From: Puia dinghuensis | GTDB lineage: Bacteria; Bacteroidota; Bacteroidia; Chitinophagales; Chitinophagaceae | DNA: 64,000 bases | Assembly (NCBI RefSeq): GCF_014642875.1 | Contig: NZ_BMJC01000006.1 | Coordinates: forward strand, 62,001-126,000 | Reading direction: 5' to 3' | Shown here: positions 27,564 to 37,059 of the stretch, in pieces | Numbering within the stretch: the stretch's first letter is position 1 | How the letters are laid out: each line of letters begins with the position of its first letter | Position numbers and translations under genes: made by a program | The notes under the pieces: model-generated | Databases searched by the model: none | What the model saw: only the letters and a program-made list of their open reading frames with translations | What the model was told of the DNA's origin: nothing

Positions 27564-30119
27564 ATGAAACAGTTATATCTCCTCCTTGTCACGCTGCTGG
27601 TCCTCGACCAGGCGTTTGCCCAAGCCCCGCCGCAAGGTATGCCGCCGGGTGGGCATCCCGGAGCAGGCTCTGCCTCCGGGCATCTCTACGGTAAAATTGT
27701 GGATACGACGGGTCATGGCATCGGTCGCGCATCGGTGATGATCCTGAAACGATATAAGGACCCGGCTACCGGGAAACAGAAGGAAGTGCTGTTAAAAGGT
27801 ATCACCACACAGAACAACGGGGATTTTTCGGCAGAAGACCTGCCGGTGAACAGTCCGTTGAAGCTCAGTATTTCGGCAGTGGGGTATACGGCGCTGACGC
27901 AGGAAGTCGTATTGACGCCGCAAGCAGCAGAAAAAGACCTGGGTAACCTCTCCATGGCACCCGCCACAAAAGAGCTGGAGCAGGTGGTGGTCACCGCCTC
28001 CAAGCCCGCCATGACCGTGGATATGGAAAAGAAGGTCTTCAACGTAGCGAAGGATATCAACAGTGTGGGGGGCAACGGCCTGGATGTGCTGAAGAATGTG
28101 CCCAGCGTAAACGTGGACATCGATGGCAATGTTACCCTTCGGGGCGGCTCGCCACAACTGATGGTAGACGGCAAGCCTACTACCCTGACGCTGGATGAGA
28201 TACCGGCGGACGCCATCGAGAGCGTGGAGGTGATCAACAATCCTTCCGCGAAATACGACGCCTCGGGCGGTGGCGCCGGTATCCTGAACATCGTTTTGAA
28301 GAAGAACCGCAAGACGGGCTATAACGGCAGTGTGCGGGCGGGTGCGGACAGCTACGGCGCCGCCAACGGAGGGGCAAGTCTGAATGTCCGGGAGAACAAG
28401 ATCAATTTTTCCGCAGACATCAACGGCAGGCTGATACGCGATCGAGTCACCGGGTCGGTTGATCGATTGAATTTTATGACTTCGACCACTCCCAATACCT
28501 ATCTCCACCAGCAGGAGCTGGACACCTCCAGGGGCTGGATCTATTTCGGGCGGATGGGGCTGGATTATTTTCTCAACAACCGGACGACCTTGTCCCTCAC
28601 CGGATTTGCAATGTCTCACCGCAACACGACCATCTCCGATCTTTCTATGAATACGGACAGCATGTATTCGTCCGGAAAGATAAGCCAGTACAGTCAAGAG
28701 GAGATCAATGGTGGGCATACCTTCAACGGAAGGGGTGCGACCCTGGGGATTAAACAACTGTTTGCAAAAGATAAAGAGTCATGGACGGCGGATGCAAGTT
28801 ACTTCTCGGGCAATGGTACGAGCAACTCTCTGTATACAACGAACTACTTCGCTAACGGCAACGGTTCAACCCTGTCCAGTCAGCAGCTGCAAAAGATCGT
28901 CGGCGGCGGCAATGACCATAACATCATCCTCCAAAGCGACTTTTCCGACCCGCTGACGCCGAAGACGACGCTGGAAGCAGGGGTACGGGCCGCGTTGCAG
29001 AGCCGGTTGAACATCAACAACAACTATACTTACAACCCCGACTCGGCGGCTTATTACTTAGTCCCCTCGGCGGCTAGCAATTATAAGAGCCAGAGCAATG
29101 TATACGCCTCCTATTTTACCCTGGCGAGCAGCATCCGTAACTTCAGCTACAAGGTAGGCCTGCGGGCAGAGAGCTCCAACTACCACGGCACCCTGCTGAA
29201 CTCGGGCCAGACCTTCAGCAACCAATACCCGGTGAGCCTCTTCCCCTCCCTCTTCCTCGGGCAGAAGCTGGGCAACGGGCAGGAGCTGCAGCTGAGCTAT
29301 ACGCGGCGGGTGAACCGGCCTAATTTCTTTCAATTAGTGCCCTATACCGACTCTTCCAACAAACTGAACATCACCCGCGGGAACCCCAACCTCGTGCCGG
29401 AATTCACCCAGTCGGTCGAGCTTTCCTATCTCAAGACCTTCCCCGGTAACAGCACCTTTATGGGCTCGGTCTACTACAAACACACGGACCACCTCATCAC
29501 GGGGTATATCGAAGCAGATACAGCCGCTGGCAGCACGACGTATATCAACACTTATGTTAACGCGGAATCCAGTTATTCGGTGGGTGCAGAGCTCACCGGT
29601 CAAGTCAATCTTACGCGTTGGTGGGATGTATCGTCCAACGTGAATATCTATCATTCGAAGATCAATGTCGGCTCGACGGAGGCGGTCGCCCAGCAAGCCT
29701 TATGGAGCTGGTTCGGCAAAGCGAACACCAGTTTCCGGCTGCCTTCCGGGTTTACCATCCAGCTATCCGGGATATACCAGTCCAAGACCAACCTGCCGGT
29801 GAATACCAACGCAGGCCAGCCCGGTCCGCCGAATATGCAGTCCCAGAGCGCCTCCCAGGGATATATCAAACCCTACTATGAGGCTGATGTTGCGGTGAAG
29901 AAAACCTTCCTTTCCGGGAAACTGGTAGCAACGGCGAGCTTCAACGACATCTTTAAGAGCCGGAAGCAGGAGCAGTATACGTACAGCAGCTACTTTACGC
30001 AGGATTACAGCCGGCTGCGGAATCCTCAAATGTTAAGACTGAACCTCTCCTGGAGCTTCGGGAAAGTGGATGCCAGCCTGTTCAAGCGGAAAAACAACAA
30101 TGTGCAGACAGAAGAATAA
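27564..30119 (+). CDS. TonB-dependent receptor-like outer membrane beta-barrel protein
   Basis: 851 residues. A signal peptide (MKQLYLLLVTLLVLDQAFAQ) is followed by a Pro/Gly-rich stretch, a carboxypeptidase-regulatory-like domain (about 45-125), a plug domain (about 130-245, with LEQVVVTASKPAMTVDMEKK and SVEVINNPSAKYDASGGGAG) and a long barrel of the OMP_b-brl_3 type (TRRVNRPNFFQLVPYTDSS). This is not a SusC: the VVGYG box is absent and no SusD is adjacent. Substrate unknown; relatives include peptide, siderophore and metal transporters. The LytS/LytTR pair starts 55 bp downstream and an array of 21-bp-phased repeats lies upstream, so it is a probable target of that system. Confidence 0.93.
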   Translation: MKQLYLLLVTLLVLDQAFAQAPPQGMPPGGHPGAGSASGHLYGKIVDTTGHGIGRASVMILKRYKDPATGKQKEVLLKGITTQNNGDFSAEDLPVNSPLKLSISAVGYTALTQEVVLTPQAAEKDLGNLSMAPATKELEQVVVTASKPAMTVDMEKKVFNVAKDINSVGGNGLDVLKNVPSVNVDIDGNVTLRGGSPQLMVDGKPTTLTLDEIPADAIESVEVINNPSAKYDASGGGAGILNIVLKKNRKTGYNGSVRAGADSYGAANGGASLNVRENKINFSADINGRLIRDRVTGSVDRLNFMTSTTPNTYLHQQELDTSRGWIYFGRMGLDYFLNNRTTLSLTGFAMSHRNTTISDLSMNTDSMYSSGKISQYSQEEINGGHTFNGRGATLGIKQLFAKDKESWTADASYFSGNGTSNSLYTTNYFANGNGSTLSSQQLQKIVGGGNDHNIILQSDFSDPLTPKTTLEAGVRAALQSRLNINNNYTYNPDSAAYYLVPSAASNYKSQSNVYASYFTLASSIRNFSYKVGLRAESSNYHGTLLNSGQTFSNQYPVSLFPSLFLGQKLGNGQELQLSYTRRVNRPNFFQLVPYTDSSNKLNITRGNPNLVPEFTQSVELSYLKTFPGNSTFMGSVYYKHTDHLITGYIEADTAAGSTTYINTYVNAESSYSVGAELTGQVNLTRWWDVSSNVNIYHSKINVGSTEAVAQQALWSWFGKANTSFRLPSGFTIQLSGIYQSKTNLPVNTNAGQPGPPNMQSQSASQGYIKPYYEADVAVKKTFLSGKLVATASFNDIFKSRKQEQYTYSSYFTQDYSRLRNPQMLRLNLSWSFGKVDASLFKRKNNNVQTEE

Positions 30120-30137
30120 TGACACAATAACTGTACG

Positions 30138-30156
30138 AATCGGACTCCGTCCGATT
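30138..30156 (+). terminator. Inverted repeat after the receptor gene, possible weak terminator
   Basis: AATCGGAC and GTCCGATT form a perfect 8-bp stem around TCC, followed by TTGATTATATTT. It lies 18 bp after the receptor stop and 18 bp before the histidine-kinase start. It may attenuate rather than end transcription into the two-component genes. Confidence 0.45.
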
Positions 30157-30174
30157 TTGATTATATTTACTTAG

Positions 30175-31218
30175 ATGAAGACAAGATGGCAGGATAGTAT
30201 CATGGTGAAGGTGCTTACGCACGCAGCCGTCTGGGCGGTGGCCCTGTCGCTGCCCTACCTGCTGGACACCCATCATGGTATAGCGCACCGTCCGGAAAAC
30301 GACGCGCGGGCAAGGAGCTTCTTCTACCTGAATTTCATCACCAATATCATGTGGATAGGTCCGTTTTACCTCAACGCCTATCTCCTGACGCCAAGGCTTT
30401 TCTATCGCCGGCGTTACCTGGCCTATGCCGCCGTGCTGGCCCTGGTGTTCGGCGCGGTGATGATGATCCACGAGTTTCTGCATGGGTATGTTTTCCAGCT
30501 GGGACAGTTTAGTCTCAAAGGGGCAACGGGGTTCCTGCTGCCGCCGTTCATCCTCACGACAGCGGTGAGCACTTCGATGCGGATCGTCCGGGACAAGCTG
30601 GCGGCGGACAAGCGGGCGCAGGAAAGACAGGAAGAGAATCTCAAGACGGAGCTCTCCTTTCTGCGAAGCCAAATAAACCCCCATTTCATCTTCAATATTC
30701 TGAACAACCTGGTGGCACTCGAGCGGATGAAATCGGAGGAACTGGGTCCTACCATCCTGAAGCTGTCGTCGCTGATGCAGTATATGCTCTACGAGACGGA
30801 CGAAGAGAAGGTTTCGCTGGTGAAGGAAGTGGAATATCTCCAAAGCTATATCGATTTGCAGCGGCAGCGGTTTGGCGTGAAAGTGCCGGTAACCGTCTCG
30901 CTGGAGGCGCCGACGGGCTTTTATGAGATAGAGCCGATGCTGCTGATCCCCTTTGTCGAGAATGCCTTCAAGCATGGCGTGGGGATGATCGATCGCCCCT
31001 GTATCCATATCTCGCTCGCCCTTCAAAAAGGGGTGCTGCATTTTTCGGTGCGCAACCGGTATAACCCCGATTCGGTGGAGGTGAAGGACAAGAGTTCGGG
31101 CATCGGCCTGGGCAATGTCCGCCGGAGGCTCAAGCTGCTGTACGGCAACCAGCACGTACTGCATATCAACCGGGAGGATGGCTGGTTTAGCGTATCGCTT
31201 GAATTAAACTTACACTGA
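30175..31218 (+). CDS. LytS/YehU-type sensor histidine kinase
   Basis: 347 residues. Four transmembrane helices (about residues 15-30, 52-71, 81-104, 119-136) form a compact sensor without a large external domain. A short coiled coil (RAQERQEENLKTELSFLRSQ) leads to the His_kinase box with the phosphorylated histidine H170 in SQINPHFIFNILNN, then an HATPase domain (VENAFKHGVG, SSGIGLGNVRRRLKLLYG). The stop shares one base with the start of the LytTR regulator, so they are translationally coupled and a cognate pair. The signal is unknown; context suggests the state of the co-encoded outer-membrane receptor. Confidence 0.94.
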   Translation: MKTRWQDSIMVKVLTHAAVWAVALSLPYLLDTHHGIAHRPENDARARSFFYLNFITNIMWIGPFYLNAYLLTPRLFYRRRYLAYAAVLALVFGAVMMIHEFLHGYVFQLGQFSLKGATGFLLPPFILTTAVSTSMRIVRDKLAADKRAQERQEENLKTELSFLRSQINPHFIFNILNNLVALERMKSEELGPTILKLSSLMQYMLYETDEEKVSLVKEVEYLQSYIDLQRQRFGVKVPVTVSLEAPTGFYEIEPMLLIPFVENAFKHGVGMIDRPCIHISLALQKGVLHFSVRNRYNPDSVEVKDKSSGIGLGNVRRRLKLLYGNQHVLHINREDGWFSVSLELNLH

Positions 31219-31919
31219 TGCTTCGATGTATTGCCGTTGACGACGAGCCGCTGGCATTGGGATTACTCGCGGATTATATCCGTAAGATCCCGTTTCTCGA
31301 CCTGGTGGCTACCTGTGGGGACGCTTTTGAAGCGGCACGGGCGTTGCAGTCGACTACCATCGATCTGCTATTCATAGACATTCAAATGCCCGGGCTTACG
31401 GGGTTGCAGTTTATCCAGAGCCTGGCGAAGCGGCCCATGGTGATCGTGGTCACCGCTTATAAAAAGTACGCCCCCGAAGGTTTTGACCTGGACGTCGTGG
31501 ACTATCTCGTAAAACCGGTGGGACTCGACCGGTTTATGAAGGCCTGCTACAAGGCGCAGGAGCTACACCAGCTGCGAACGGCGGGGGCAGGCGCGGCTCC
31601 TGACTTTTTCTTCGTCAACGCCGACTATAGCCTGGTGAAGGTGCTCTTTGCCGACATCATCTGGATAGAGGGTTCGGGCGACTATGTGAAGATCCATCTT
31701 AAGAGCACGCCCAAACCGGTGTTGGTGAGAAGCAGCGCCAAGACGCTGGAGGCCGAGCTGCCCGGGGATAAATTTCTCCGCATCCACAAATCCTATATCG
31801 TCGCCGTGACCAGCATTACGGCCGTCCGGAAGAACAGCATATTCATCGGCGAGCTGGAGCTGCCGGTGGGCGAGACCTACCGGGATGCGCTGCGGCAGTT
31901 GACGGGGAGGGATCTTTAA
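31218..31919 (+). CDS. LytTR-family response regulator
   Basis: 233 residues. Receiver domain at about 1-120, with acidic pocket VDDEP and phosphoacceptor D54 in LLFIDIQMPGLTG and K near VDYLVKPVG. The LytTR DNA-binding domain spans about 130-230 (IIWIEGSGDYVKIHLKS, FLRIHKSYIVAVTSI). LytTR proteins recognise pairs of short direct repeats on one face of the DNA. A three-repeat array with 21-bp period lies upstream of the receptor gene 3.7 kb away at 27474-27524. Overlaps the kinase stop by one base. Confidence 0.95.
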   Translation: MLRCIAVDDEPLALGLLADYIRKIPFLDLVATCGDAFEAARALQSTTIDLLFIDIQMPGLTGLQFIQSLAKRPMVIVVTAYKKYAPEGFDLDVVDYLVKPVGLDRFMKACYKAQELHQLRTAGAGAAPDFFFVNADYSLVKVLFADIIWIEGSGDYVKIHLKSTPKPVLVRSSAKTLEAELPGDKFLRIHKSYIVAVTSITAVRKNSIFIGELELPVGETYRDALRQLTGRDL

Positions 31920-31955
31920 ATGAATAGGTTCAAAAAAACAAACTTCCAGATACAC

Positions 31956-32450
31956 ATGCTAAAGAAAATCGGCTTAGTCCTGGTCGGGATATTCATTATC
32001 ATCCAATTCATCCGGCCCGCAAAGAACCTTTCAGGAGACGAGACCAATGACATTCACAAGCGTTATAGCGTCCCGCTTAAGGTGGATGCCCTCCTGCAAA
32101 GGTCCTGCGTCGATTGTCATACCAACAAGACCACCTATCCCTGGTACGCAGAAGTGGAGCCGGTGGGCTGGTGGCTGAATTCGCATATCAAAGACGGCAA
32201 GCGGCATCTCAACTTTTCCAACTTTACCGCCATGCGGGTCGCCGTGCAGAAGAAAAGAATGGAAGACTGCATCGAACAGCTCAACGAAGATGAAATGCCG
32301 CTGAGTTCGTATACGCTTATCCACCGGAATGCCATCCTCGCCAATGCCGATAAGGAGACACTCAAGAGCTGGTGCCAGAGCATCATCGACACCTTAAAAG
32401 CGACCTACCCCGCAGATAGCCTTGTTTTGAAAAGGGGTGGCGGGAGGTAA
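31956..32450 (+). CDS. Haem-binding domain protein with CxxCH motif
   Basis: 164 residues from ATG 31956, chosen because MLKKIGLVLVGIFIIIQFIR is the typical membrane-anchor start of this family; an ATG at 31920, directly after the preceding stop, would add 12 residues. The motif CVDCH in RSCVDCHTNKTTYPWY is a c-type haem attachment site, and the WYAEVEPVGWWLNSHIKDGK stretch is characteristic of the Bacteroidota haem-binding domain (Pfam Haem_bd). It is periplasmic and membrane-tethered, probably an electron-transfer protein. Convergent with GH35, 9 bp apart. Confidence 0.85.
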   Translation: MLKKIGLVLVGIFIIIQFIRPAKNLSGDETNDIHKRYSVPLKVDALLQRSCVDCHTNKTTYPWYAEVEPVGWWLNSHIKDGKRHLNFSNFTAMRVAVQKKRMEDCIEQLNEDEMPLSSYTLIHRNAILANADKETLKSWCQSIIDTLKATYPADSLVLKRGGGR

Positions 32451-32459
32451 GCCGGCTTT

Positions 32460-34322
32460 TTATTGCAATTCGTTCAATATCGGGTGGTCGATGGCTTGCA
32501 GGGTGTGTTGCCCGGTTGCCAGCATTTCGAAAACGACGATATCATTTTTTCCCTGTTTGAGCCATTCGGCGGGAATATAAAGCGTTTGCTGCGGGCCTAC
32601 GCGCCAGTACCGCCCAAGGTTGTGACCATTGACCCAAACGACGCCTTTGCCCCATTGGCTCATATCGAGCCAGGTATCCCCTACCCTGTCCAGGGTGAAT
32701 GATGCTGATCTGAGGACGGGGGCTGCGGCTGTCGCGGCGCCGGCTTTGATGACGGGCGCTTCGCTGAAAGGCAGGGAATACATCCGCCAGCCCTTCAGTT
32801 CTTTGCCGGCGTACTCCACCTTGCCGGTGATGCCTTTTGTATTCTTCAGCAGACTTGGCCCGAAGTTGACACGGCCCAGGTTCTCGACCAGGATGTCGAG
32901 TCTTGCCTTTCCGCCGGGGAGGTTAAGCAGGACACTATCCTGTTTGAGCCGCCGGTCGGCAACTCCGATTTGTTTCCCGTTGACAAAGACGATGGCATAG
33001 TCACGGAGTCCGCCGATGAAGAGCAGCCCTTTGCCTTTTCCTTCGAGGGTAGTGCGATAGTCAACGTAGCCATAAGCCTGGTGCAGCTGTTCGAAAGTGA
33101 GGGGTTGTTCGTTCACCACCGGCTGGGGAAGGAGATCGAAGACAGCCGATTGCCGGTCGAAAATGATAGCCGGGATGCTGATGGCCGGGCGAGCGGGCGG
33201 AATATCGGGCAGATGGTCGCCAGCGGGCAGATGCGCCGCGATGACCTTTCTGAAGGCCATATATTTCGCCGTGGGATTCCCCGCTTCGTCGAGCGGCGCG
33301 TCATAATCATAGCTGCTGATCTCGGGCTGGAAATACGCCGTGTCATAAAAGTTGGCGCCATTCATAAAACCACGGGTCGTGCCGCCATGGAACATATACA
33401 TGTTCACCGAGACGCCGCCCGTCAGCAGCGTCTCCAGCTGCCCGGTATATTTGTCCGCAGGGACGGTATGATGCGGCTCGCCCCACCAGTCGAACCAGGC
33501 GGGATACCATTCAGCCACGAAATAGGGTCCCTTCCCGTTATTATACCGGTTGACGGTCGATCTGATGCGGGTCGGGTCCACCAGTCCGTTGACGGCAGGT
33601 AACAGGCCGGGAAGATGCCCTTTGGCTACGTCCTTTATCGGATCGCAGGTATACAATAGGCCGTCAAAACCGGCCTCCCGGAAGATCTTTTTGTTGATGG
33701 CGAGATAGTTGCTGTCGTTGGAATAAGAACCATACTCGTTCTCTACCTGGACCATGAGGATATTGCCGCCATGATTCACCTGTAAGGGCGCCAGGCGTTT
33801 TCCCACTTCGTCGATGTATTCCTTATAGTCCTGCAGATATGTAGCGTTGGTGCTGCGGACGACCAATCCTTTCTCGTTTTGTAACCAGTAAGGGTAGCCG
33901 CCAAATTCCCACTCGGCGCATACATAGGGGCTGGGGCGCAGAACGACCCACAAGCCTTCCTCGGCGGCCGTGCGAACAAACTCAGCGATATCATTGTTGC
34001 CGGAGAAATCGAATTTTCCTTTTTCGGGTTCCTGCAGATTCCAGAATACATACGTTCCGATGGTGTTGAGGCCCATTGCCCTGGCCATCCGCATCCGTTG
34101 GCGCCAGGCTTCCCGGGGCACGCGAGCATAATGAATTTCGCCCGAGATCATCAGGAAGGGTTTGCCATCCAGTAAGAAGGATGAGTCGCCGAGCGAGAAG
34201 CTATGTGTTGGCCGGCCGGAGGTGGTCGCCTGGACGGGTGCGGTTGGCACGGGCGCGGAGGGCTGTCCAAATCCATTCACCGACAAAAGCCATACCAGTA
34301 AGAATCCAAGATAAGCTTTCAT
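32460..34322 (-). CDS. Glycoside hydrolase family 35 beta-galactosidase
   Basis: 620 residues. The ATG at 34320-34322 gives the signal peptide MKAYLGFLLVWLLSVNGFGQ; another ATG five codons upstream (34337) is equally possible. The GH35 barrel begins SGEIHYARVPREAWRQRMRM. The acid/base is E196 in QVENEYGSY and the nucleophile E271 in FVAEWYPAWFDWWGE. A C-terminal galactose-binding-like sandwich includes DTWLDMSQWGKGVVWVNGHN. It removes terminal beta-galactosyl residues from the glycan handled by the PUL. It is the last gene of the HTCS-susC-susD-GH5-GH35 run; 8 bp separate it from the GH5 gene upstream. Confidence 0.94.
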   Translation of the reverse strand: MKAYLGFLLVWLLSVNGFGQPSAPVPTAPVQATTSGRPTHSFSLGDSSFLLDGKPFLMISGEIHYARVPREAWRQRMRMARAMGLNTIGTYVFWNLQEPEKGKFDFSGNNDIAEFVRTAAEEGLWVVLRPSPYVCAEWEFGGYPYWLQNEKGLVVRSTNATYLQDYKEYIDEVGKRLAPLQVNHGGNILMVQVENEYGSYSNDSNYLAINKKIFREAGFDGLLYTCDPIKDVAKGHLPGLLPAVNGLVDPTRIRSTVNRYNNGKGPYFVAEWYPAWFDWWGEPHHTVPADKYTGQLETLLTGGVSVNMYMFHGGTTRGFMNGANFYDTAYFQPEISSYDYDAPLDEAGNPTAKYMAFRKVIAAHLPAGDHLPDIPPARPAISIPAIIFDRQSAVFDLLPQPVVNEQPLTFEQLHQAYGYVDYRTTLEGKGKGLLFIGGLRDYAIVFVNGKQIGVADRRLKQDSVLLNLPGGKARLDILVENLGRVNFGPSLLKNTKGITGKVEYAGKELKGWRMYSLPFSEAPVIKAGAATAAAPVLRSASFTLDRVGDTWLDMSQWGKGVVWVNGHNLGRYWRVGPQQTLYIPAEWLKQGKNDIVVFEMLATGQHTLQAIDHPILNELQ

Positions 34323-34345
34323 GTATGTGTTATTCATAAGTAAGT

Positions 34346-35377
34346 CTAATTACCCCAGGCGTATTGCAGCCGGGCCAGGCCGCTGGTACTGTTGGTGGCG
34401 AGGGTTGTTCCGCTGAGGCTTAGCATACTATAGCTGTCCCCTATGCGCAGTCCAGGCCAATAGACGCTTCCCATCGTGCGTGCGCGCAAGGCATTGGTGA
34501 GGCCTTGCAGGTACGCGACTTCGACATCGGAACCCGGTGCCGCAAGATAGTCTTTTCCGTTAGTCATCGGAACTCCGAATTCGCTAAGGATGGTGCGACC
34601 GGGATAGGCCAGTGAAGTGATGGTTTGTTCCCAGTCGCTTACCGTTGTCCTATTCTTTTGAAACCAGGTATACATATGAAACGAGAGCAAACAGCCGGCA
34701 AACCTGCTGTCGGCGCCGATTTCGTTGACGCCTGTGGCATAGCCTGTCCCATCGAGCAGCACACGACCGGCGGGGATAGCCGGAAATCTTGCCAGCCATT
34801 GGGCGTACAGGGCTTTAAGGTTGTCCACGCTGTAGCCGAAGGGCTCGTTAAACGGTTCGAACCAGACGTTGCCGCTGGCGGCGTAGCGCGTGGTAACAGA
34901 CTGCCACATGCGCCAATATTGCGCCGTGTCGTCGATGAGCCCGTCCTTTGCCGTCGTCCCTTCCCAATAGGCCAGGACAACCCGCATTCCCTTATCGAGC
35001 GCTTTGTCGATGGCACCGGCATAGGCTTTCCACCAATTACCGGCTACGCTGTAAGGGTTTACGGGAAGACGGATAGTGTTGACGCCCCGTTGCGAAAAGG
35101 CGCTGAGGATGAGATCCGCCTTTGCCTGGACGGTGGCGTAATCGTCCGATGAGCTGAGCCCACTGGGAACCACGACGGTGTCGGAATAGTTGTCGTGGGA
35201 GTCGGCCCAGTTGAACCCTTTGAATCCATTGGGTCCGCCTGTGACGGCAGGCGCCGGTGTTGCCGGGCCTGCCGTCGTGTCCGAGCCAGGAGGATTGGAA
35301 CTCACCCGCGAGGTCTTTGCGCATGCGGACAATACCAGGTGGCTCAGGAATGCCAGGAGGATAATTAGTTGTTTCAT
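34346..35377 (-). CDS. Glycoside hydrolase family 5-like lipoprotein (endo-glycanase)
   Basis: 343 residues with a lipoprotein signal (LLAFLSHLVLSAC, cysteine at residue 19) and a Ser/Thr/Pro linker, so probably displayed at the cell surface. The clan-A barrel has acid/base E178 in FEPFNEPFGYS and nucleophile E266 in TILSEFGVPM. The subfamily and the bond cleaved cannot be told from sequence by eye: endo-beta-glucanase, mannanase or galactanase are all possible. The start shares one base with the susD stop (TGATG), so it is translationally coupled. A surface endo-enzyme plus GH35 is consistent with a galactose-decorated beta-glycan. Confidence 0.85.
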   Translation of the reverse strand: MKQLIILLAFLSHLVLSACAKTSRVSSNPPGSDTTAGPATPAPAVTGGPNGFKGFNWADSHDNYSDTVVVPSGLSSSDDYATVQAKADLILSAFSQRGVNTIRLPVNPYSVAGNWWKAYAGAIDKALDKGMRVVLAYWEGTTAKDGLIDDTAQYWRMWQSVTTRYAASGNVWFEPFNEPFGYSVDNLKALYAQWLARFPAIPAGRVLLDGTGYATGVNEIGADSRFAGCLLSFHMYTWFQKNRTTVSDWEQTITSLAYPGRTILSEFGVPMTNGKDYLAAPGSDVEVAYLQGLTNALRARTMGSVYWPGLRIGDSYSMLSLSGTTLATNSTSGLARLQYAWGN

Positions 35378-37041
35378 CAGTAGCCGCTGTTCTGCTGTAA
35401 TTGATTGTTAGATGCCTGGATCTCCGCCAGCGGAATGGGCAGCCAATATTCTTTTGACGAGAACGTCCTGCCGGAAAGGGCGACGATCCGCGAATAGGTG
35501 TAAGCGCCGCCGGAGAGGGTCACGCTGATGCCATAGGCCGGTACGTTCTCCGTCTGGCCGGCGATCTTCCACCGGCGCACGTCATAGAACCGGTGTTCTT
35601 CGAAGGCCAGTTCGACCTGGCGTTCGTGCCAGATGGCAGTACGCATCTGCGATTGGGACAGGCCGGCAGTCAGATTGGGCATTCCCGCCCGGGTACGGAT
35701 CTGGTTGATGGCGGCGTAAACCGTCGCATCGGGACCGACAGCCTCGTTTTGCGCCTCGGCGTAATTGAGCAGGACCTCCGCATAGCGGATATATATCCAG
35801 GGTTGGAGGCCGGCGGCATTCCAGGGGTTATTGATGGGATAGGCGTCATTCATGAATTTCCGCAGGTAGTAGCCCGTCTTTGTCGCATTCCAGTTGGAGG
35901 GGCCATCCTTGCTGTCCTTTCCGCCGGGTGTATAGGTCTGTATGGTACTGCCCCGGTAGCTCGCTCCGTTGTAGAGGACGGTGGAATAGAATCGGGGGTC
36001 ACGGTTGACGTAGGGGTTTGTGGAGTCATAGCCGGAAGTGGCGTCGGTGATATCCTTCCCGTTGCTCATCTGGTAGGAATCCACGAAGTTTTGGAGGGGC
36101 GTGTTGCCGGCCCAGCCACCATAGCTATTGGGGCCGTTGGCGATCTCCAGGCGCGTGTGCGGGGCGGCGAGGGCATACGTACGTTCAAAGATGATCTCAG
36201 GGCTGTTTTGATTCAGGAAGAGAGAAGCGTAACTGGGGTCGAGGGAATATTGTCCCATGTTGATCACCGCCTGTGCGGCAGCGGCAGCGTCCGCCCAACT
36301 GCCCGCATTGTACAGTGGGCTGGCAGCGTAAAGGAGAAGCCGGGATTTCAGGGCCAGTGCCGCGCCCTTCGTAGCTCTTCCCAGCACCCAAGTGTTGTCT
36401 AAGGTCAGTGGCAGCAGCTGGGCAGCGCTATCGAGCTCAGAAACGGCATATTTCATACAATCCTGAATCGAAGCGCGCTGGAAGAGAGAAGGGTCCTGCA
36501 TATTGCTGTTCAACTCGGTGACCTTGTTGCCCATCAATACAACGCCACCGTAGTTGCGGATCAGGTCCTGATAACGATAGCCCCGGAGAAAGTGCAGCTC
36601 GCCGAGCAGCCGCTGACGATGAGCCGAGCTCATCTGCACGGAGTTGATATTATTCAGGGCGTAATTGATCTCCCGGATGCTCCGGTAGCTTCTGCCCCAT
36701 ATGGTACCGGCGATGCCGGTATTCTCGGGGGCCAACTGACCGCGTTGGATGAGCCAGGTATTATCATCGTTGTTGTAGATGGATTCGTCGGTGAGCGAAC
36801 TCCACATCCCGTATTCGAAACCGCGGCCGAATCCGGGCGGTGCGCCGTCGCCTTCCTTGTTCTGGAGGATAACGCCCAGATACCGGTTGATGACATAGTC
36901 CTCGAAAAGGGAGGAATCACCCAGGATGGCGGTATTGGAGAGCTTGCTTGTCGGTGTGATGTTGAGGTAGTCCTTTTTACAGGAGGTCGAAAGAAAGACG
37001 CCACATGCAAGGGCGGATATAATAAGATATTTTGTTTTCAT
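35377..37041 (-). CDS. SusD/RagB-family outer membrane glycan-binding lipoprotein
   Basis: 554 residues. Lipoprotein signal MKTKYLIISALACGVFLSTS with cysteine following, then CKKDYLNITPTSKLSN, typical of SusD N-termini. The C-terminal box WHERQVELAFEEHRFYDVRR is diagnostic. It binds oligosaccharide with the SusC encoded 18 bp upstream. One-base overlap with the GH5 gene downstream. Confidence 0.96.
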   Translation of the reverse strand: MKTKYLIISALACGVFLSTSCKKDYLNITPTSKLSNTAILGDSSLFEDYVINRYLGVILQNKEGDGAPPGFGRGFEYGMWSSLTDESIYNNDDNTWLIQRGQLAPENTGIAGTIWGRSYRSIREINYALNNINSVQMSSAHRQRLLGELHFLRGYRYQDLIRNYGGVVLMGNKVTELNSNMQDPSLFQRASIQDCMKYAVSELDSAAQLLPLTLDNTWVLGRATKGAALALKSRLLLYAASPLYNAGSWADAAAAAQAVINMGQYSLDPSYASLFLNQNSPEIIFERTYALAAPHTRLEIANGPNSYGGWAGNTPLQNFVDSYQMSNGKDITDATSGYDSTNPYVNRDPRFYSTVLYNGASYRGSTIQTYTPGGKDSKDGPSNWNATKTGYYLRKFMNDAYPINNPWNAAGLQPWIYIRYAEVLLNYAEAQNEAVGPDATVYAAINQIRTRAGMPNLTAGLSQSQMRTAIWHERQVELAFEEHRFYDVRRWKIAGQTENVPAYGISVTLSGGAYTYSRIVALSGRTFSSKEYWLPIPLAEIQASNNQLQQNSGY

Positions 37042-37059
37042 CTTGTCTTGTTTGAAGAA

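Noticed and set aside
32450-32470. AAGCCGGCTT followed by Ts as terminator.
   Set aside because: A palindrome with no loop cannot form a useful hairpin at this length.
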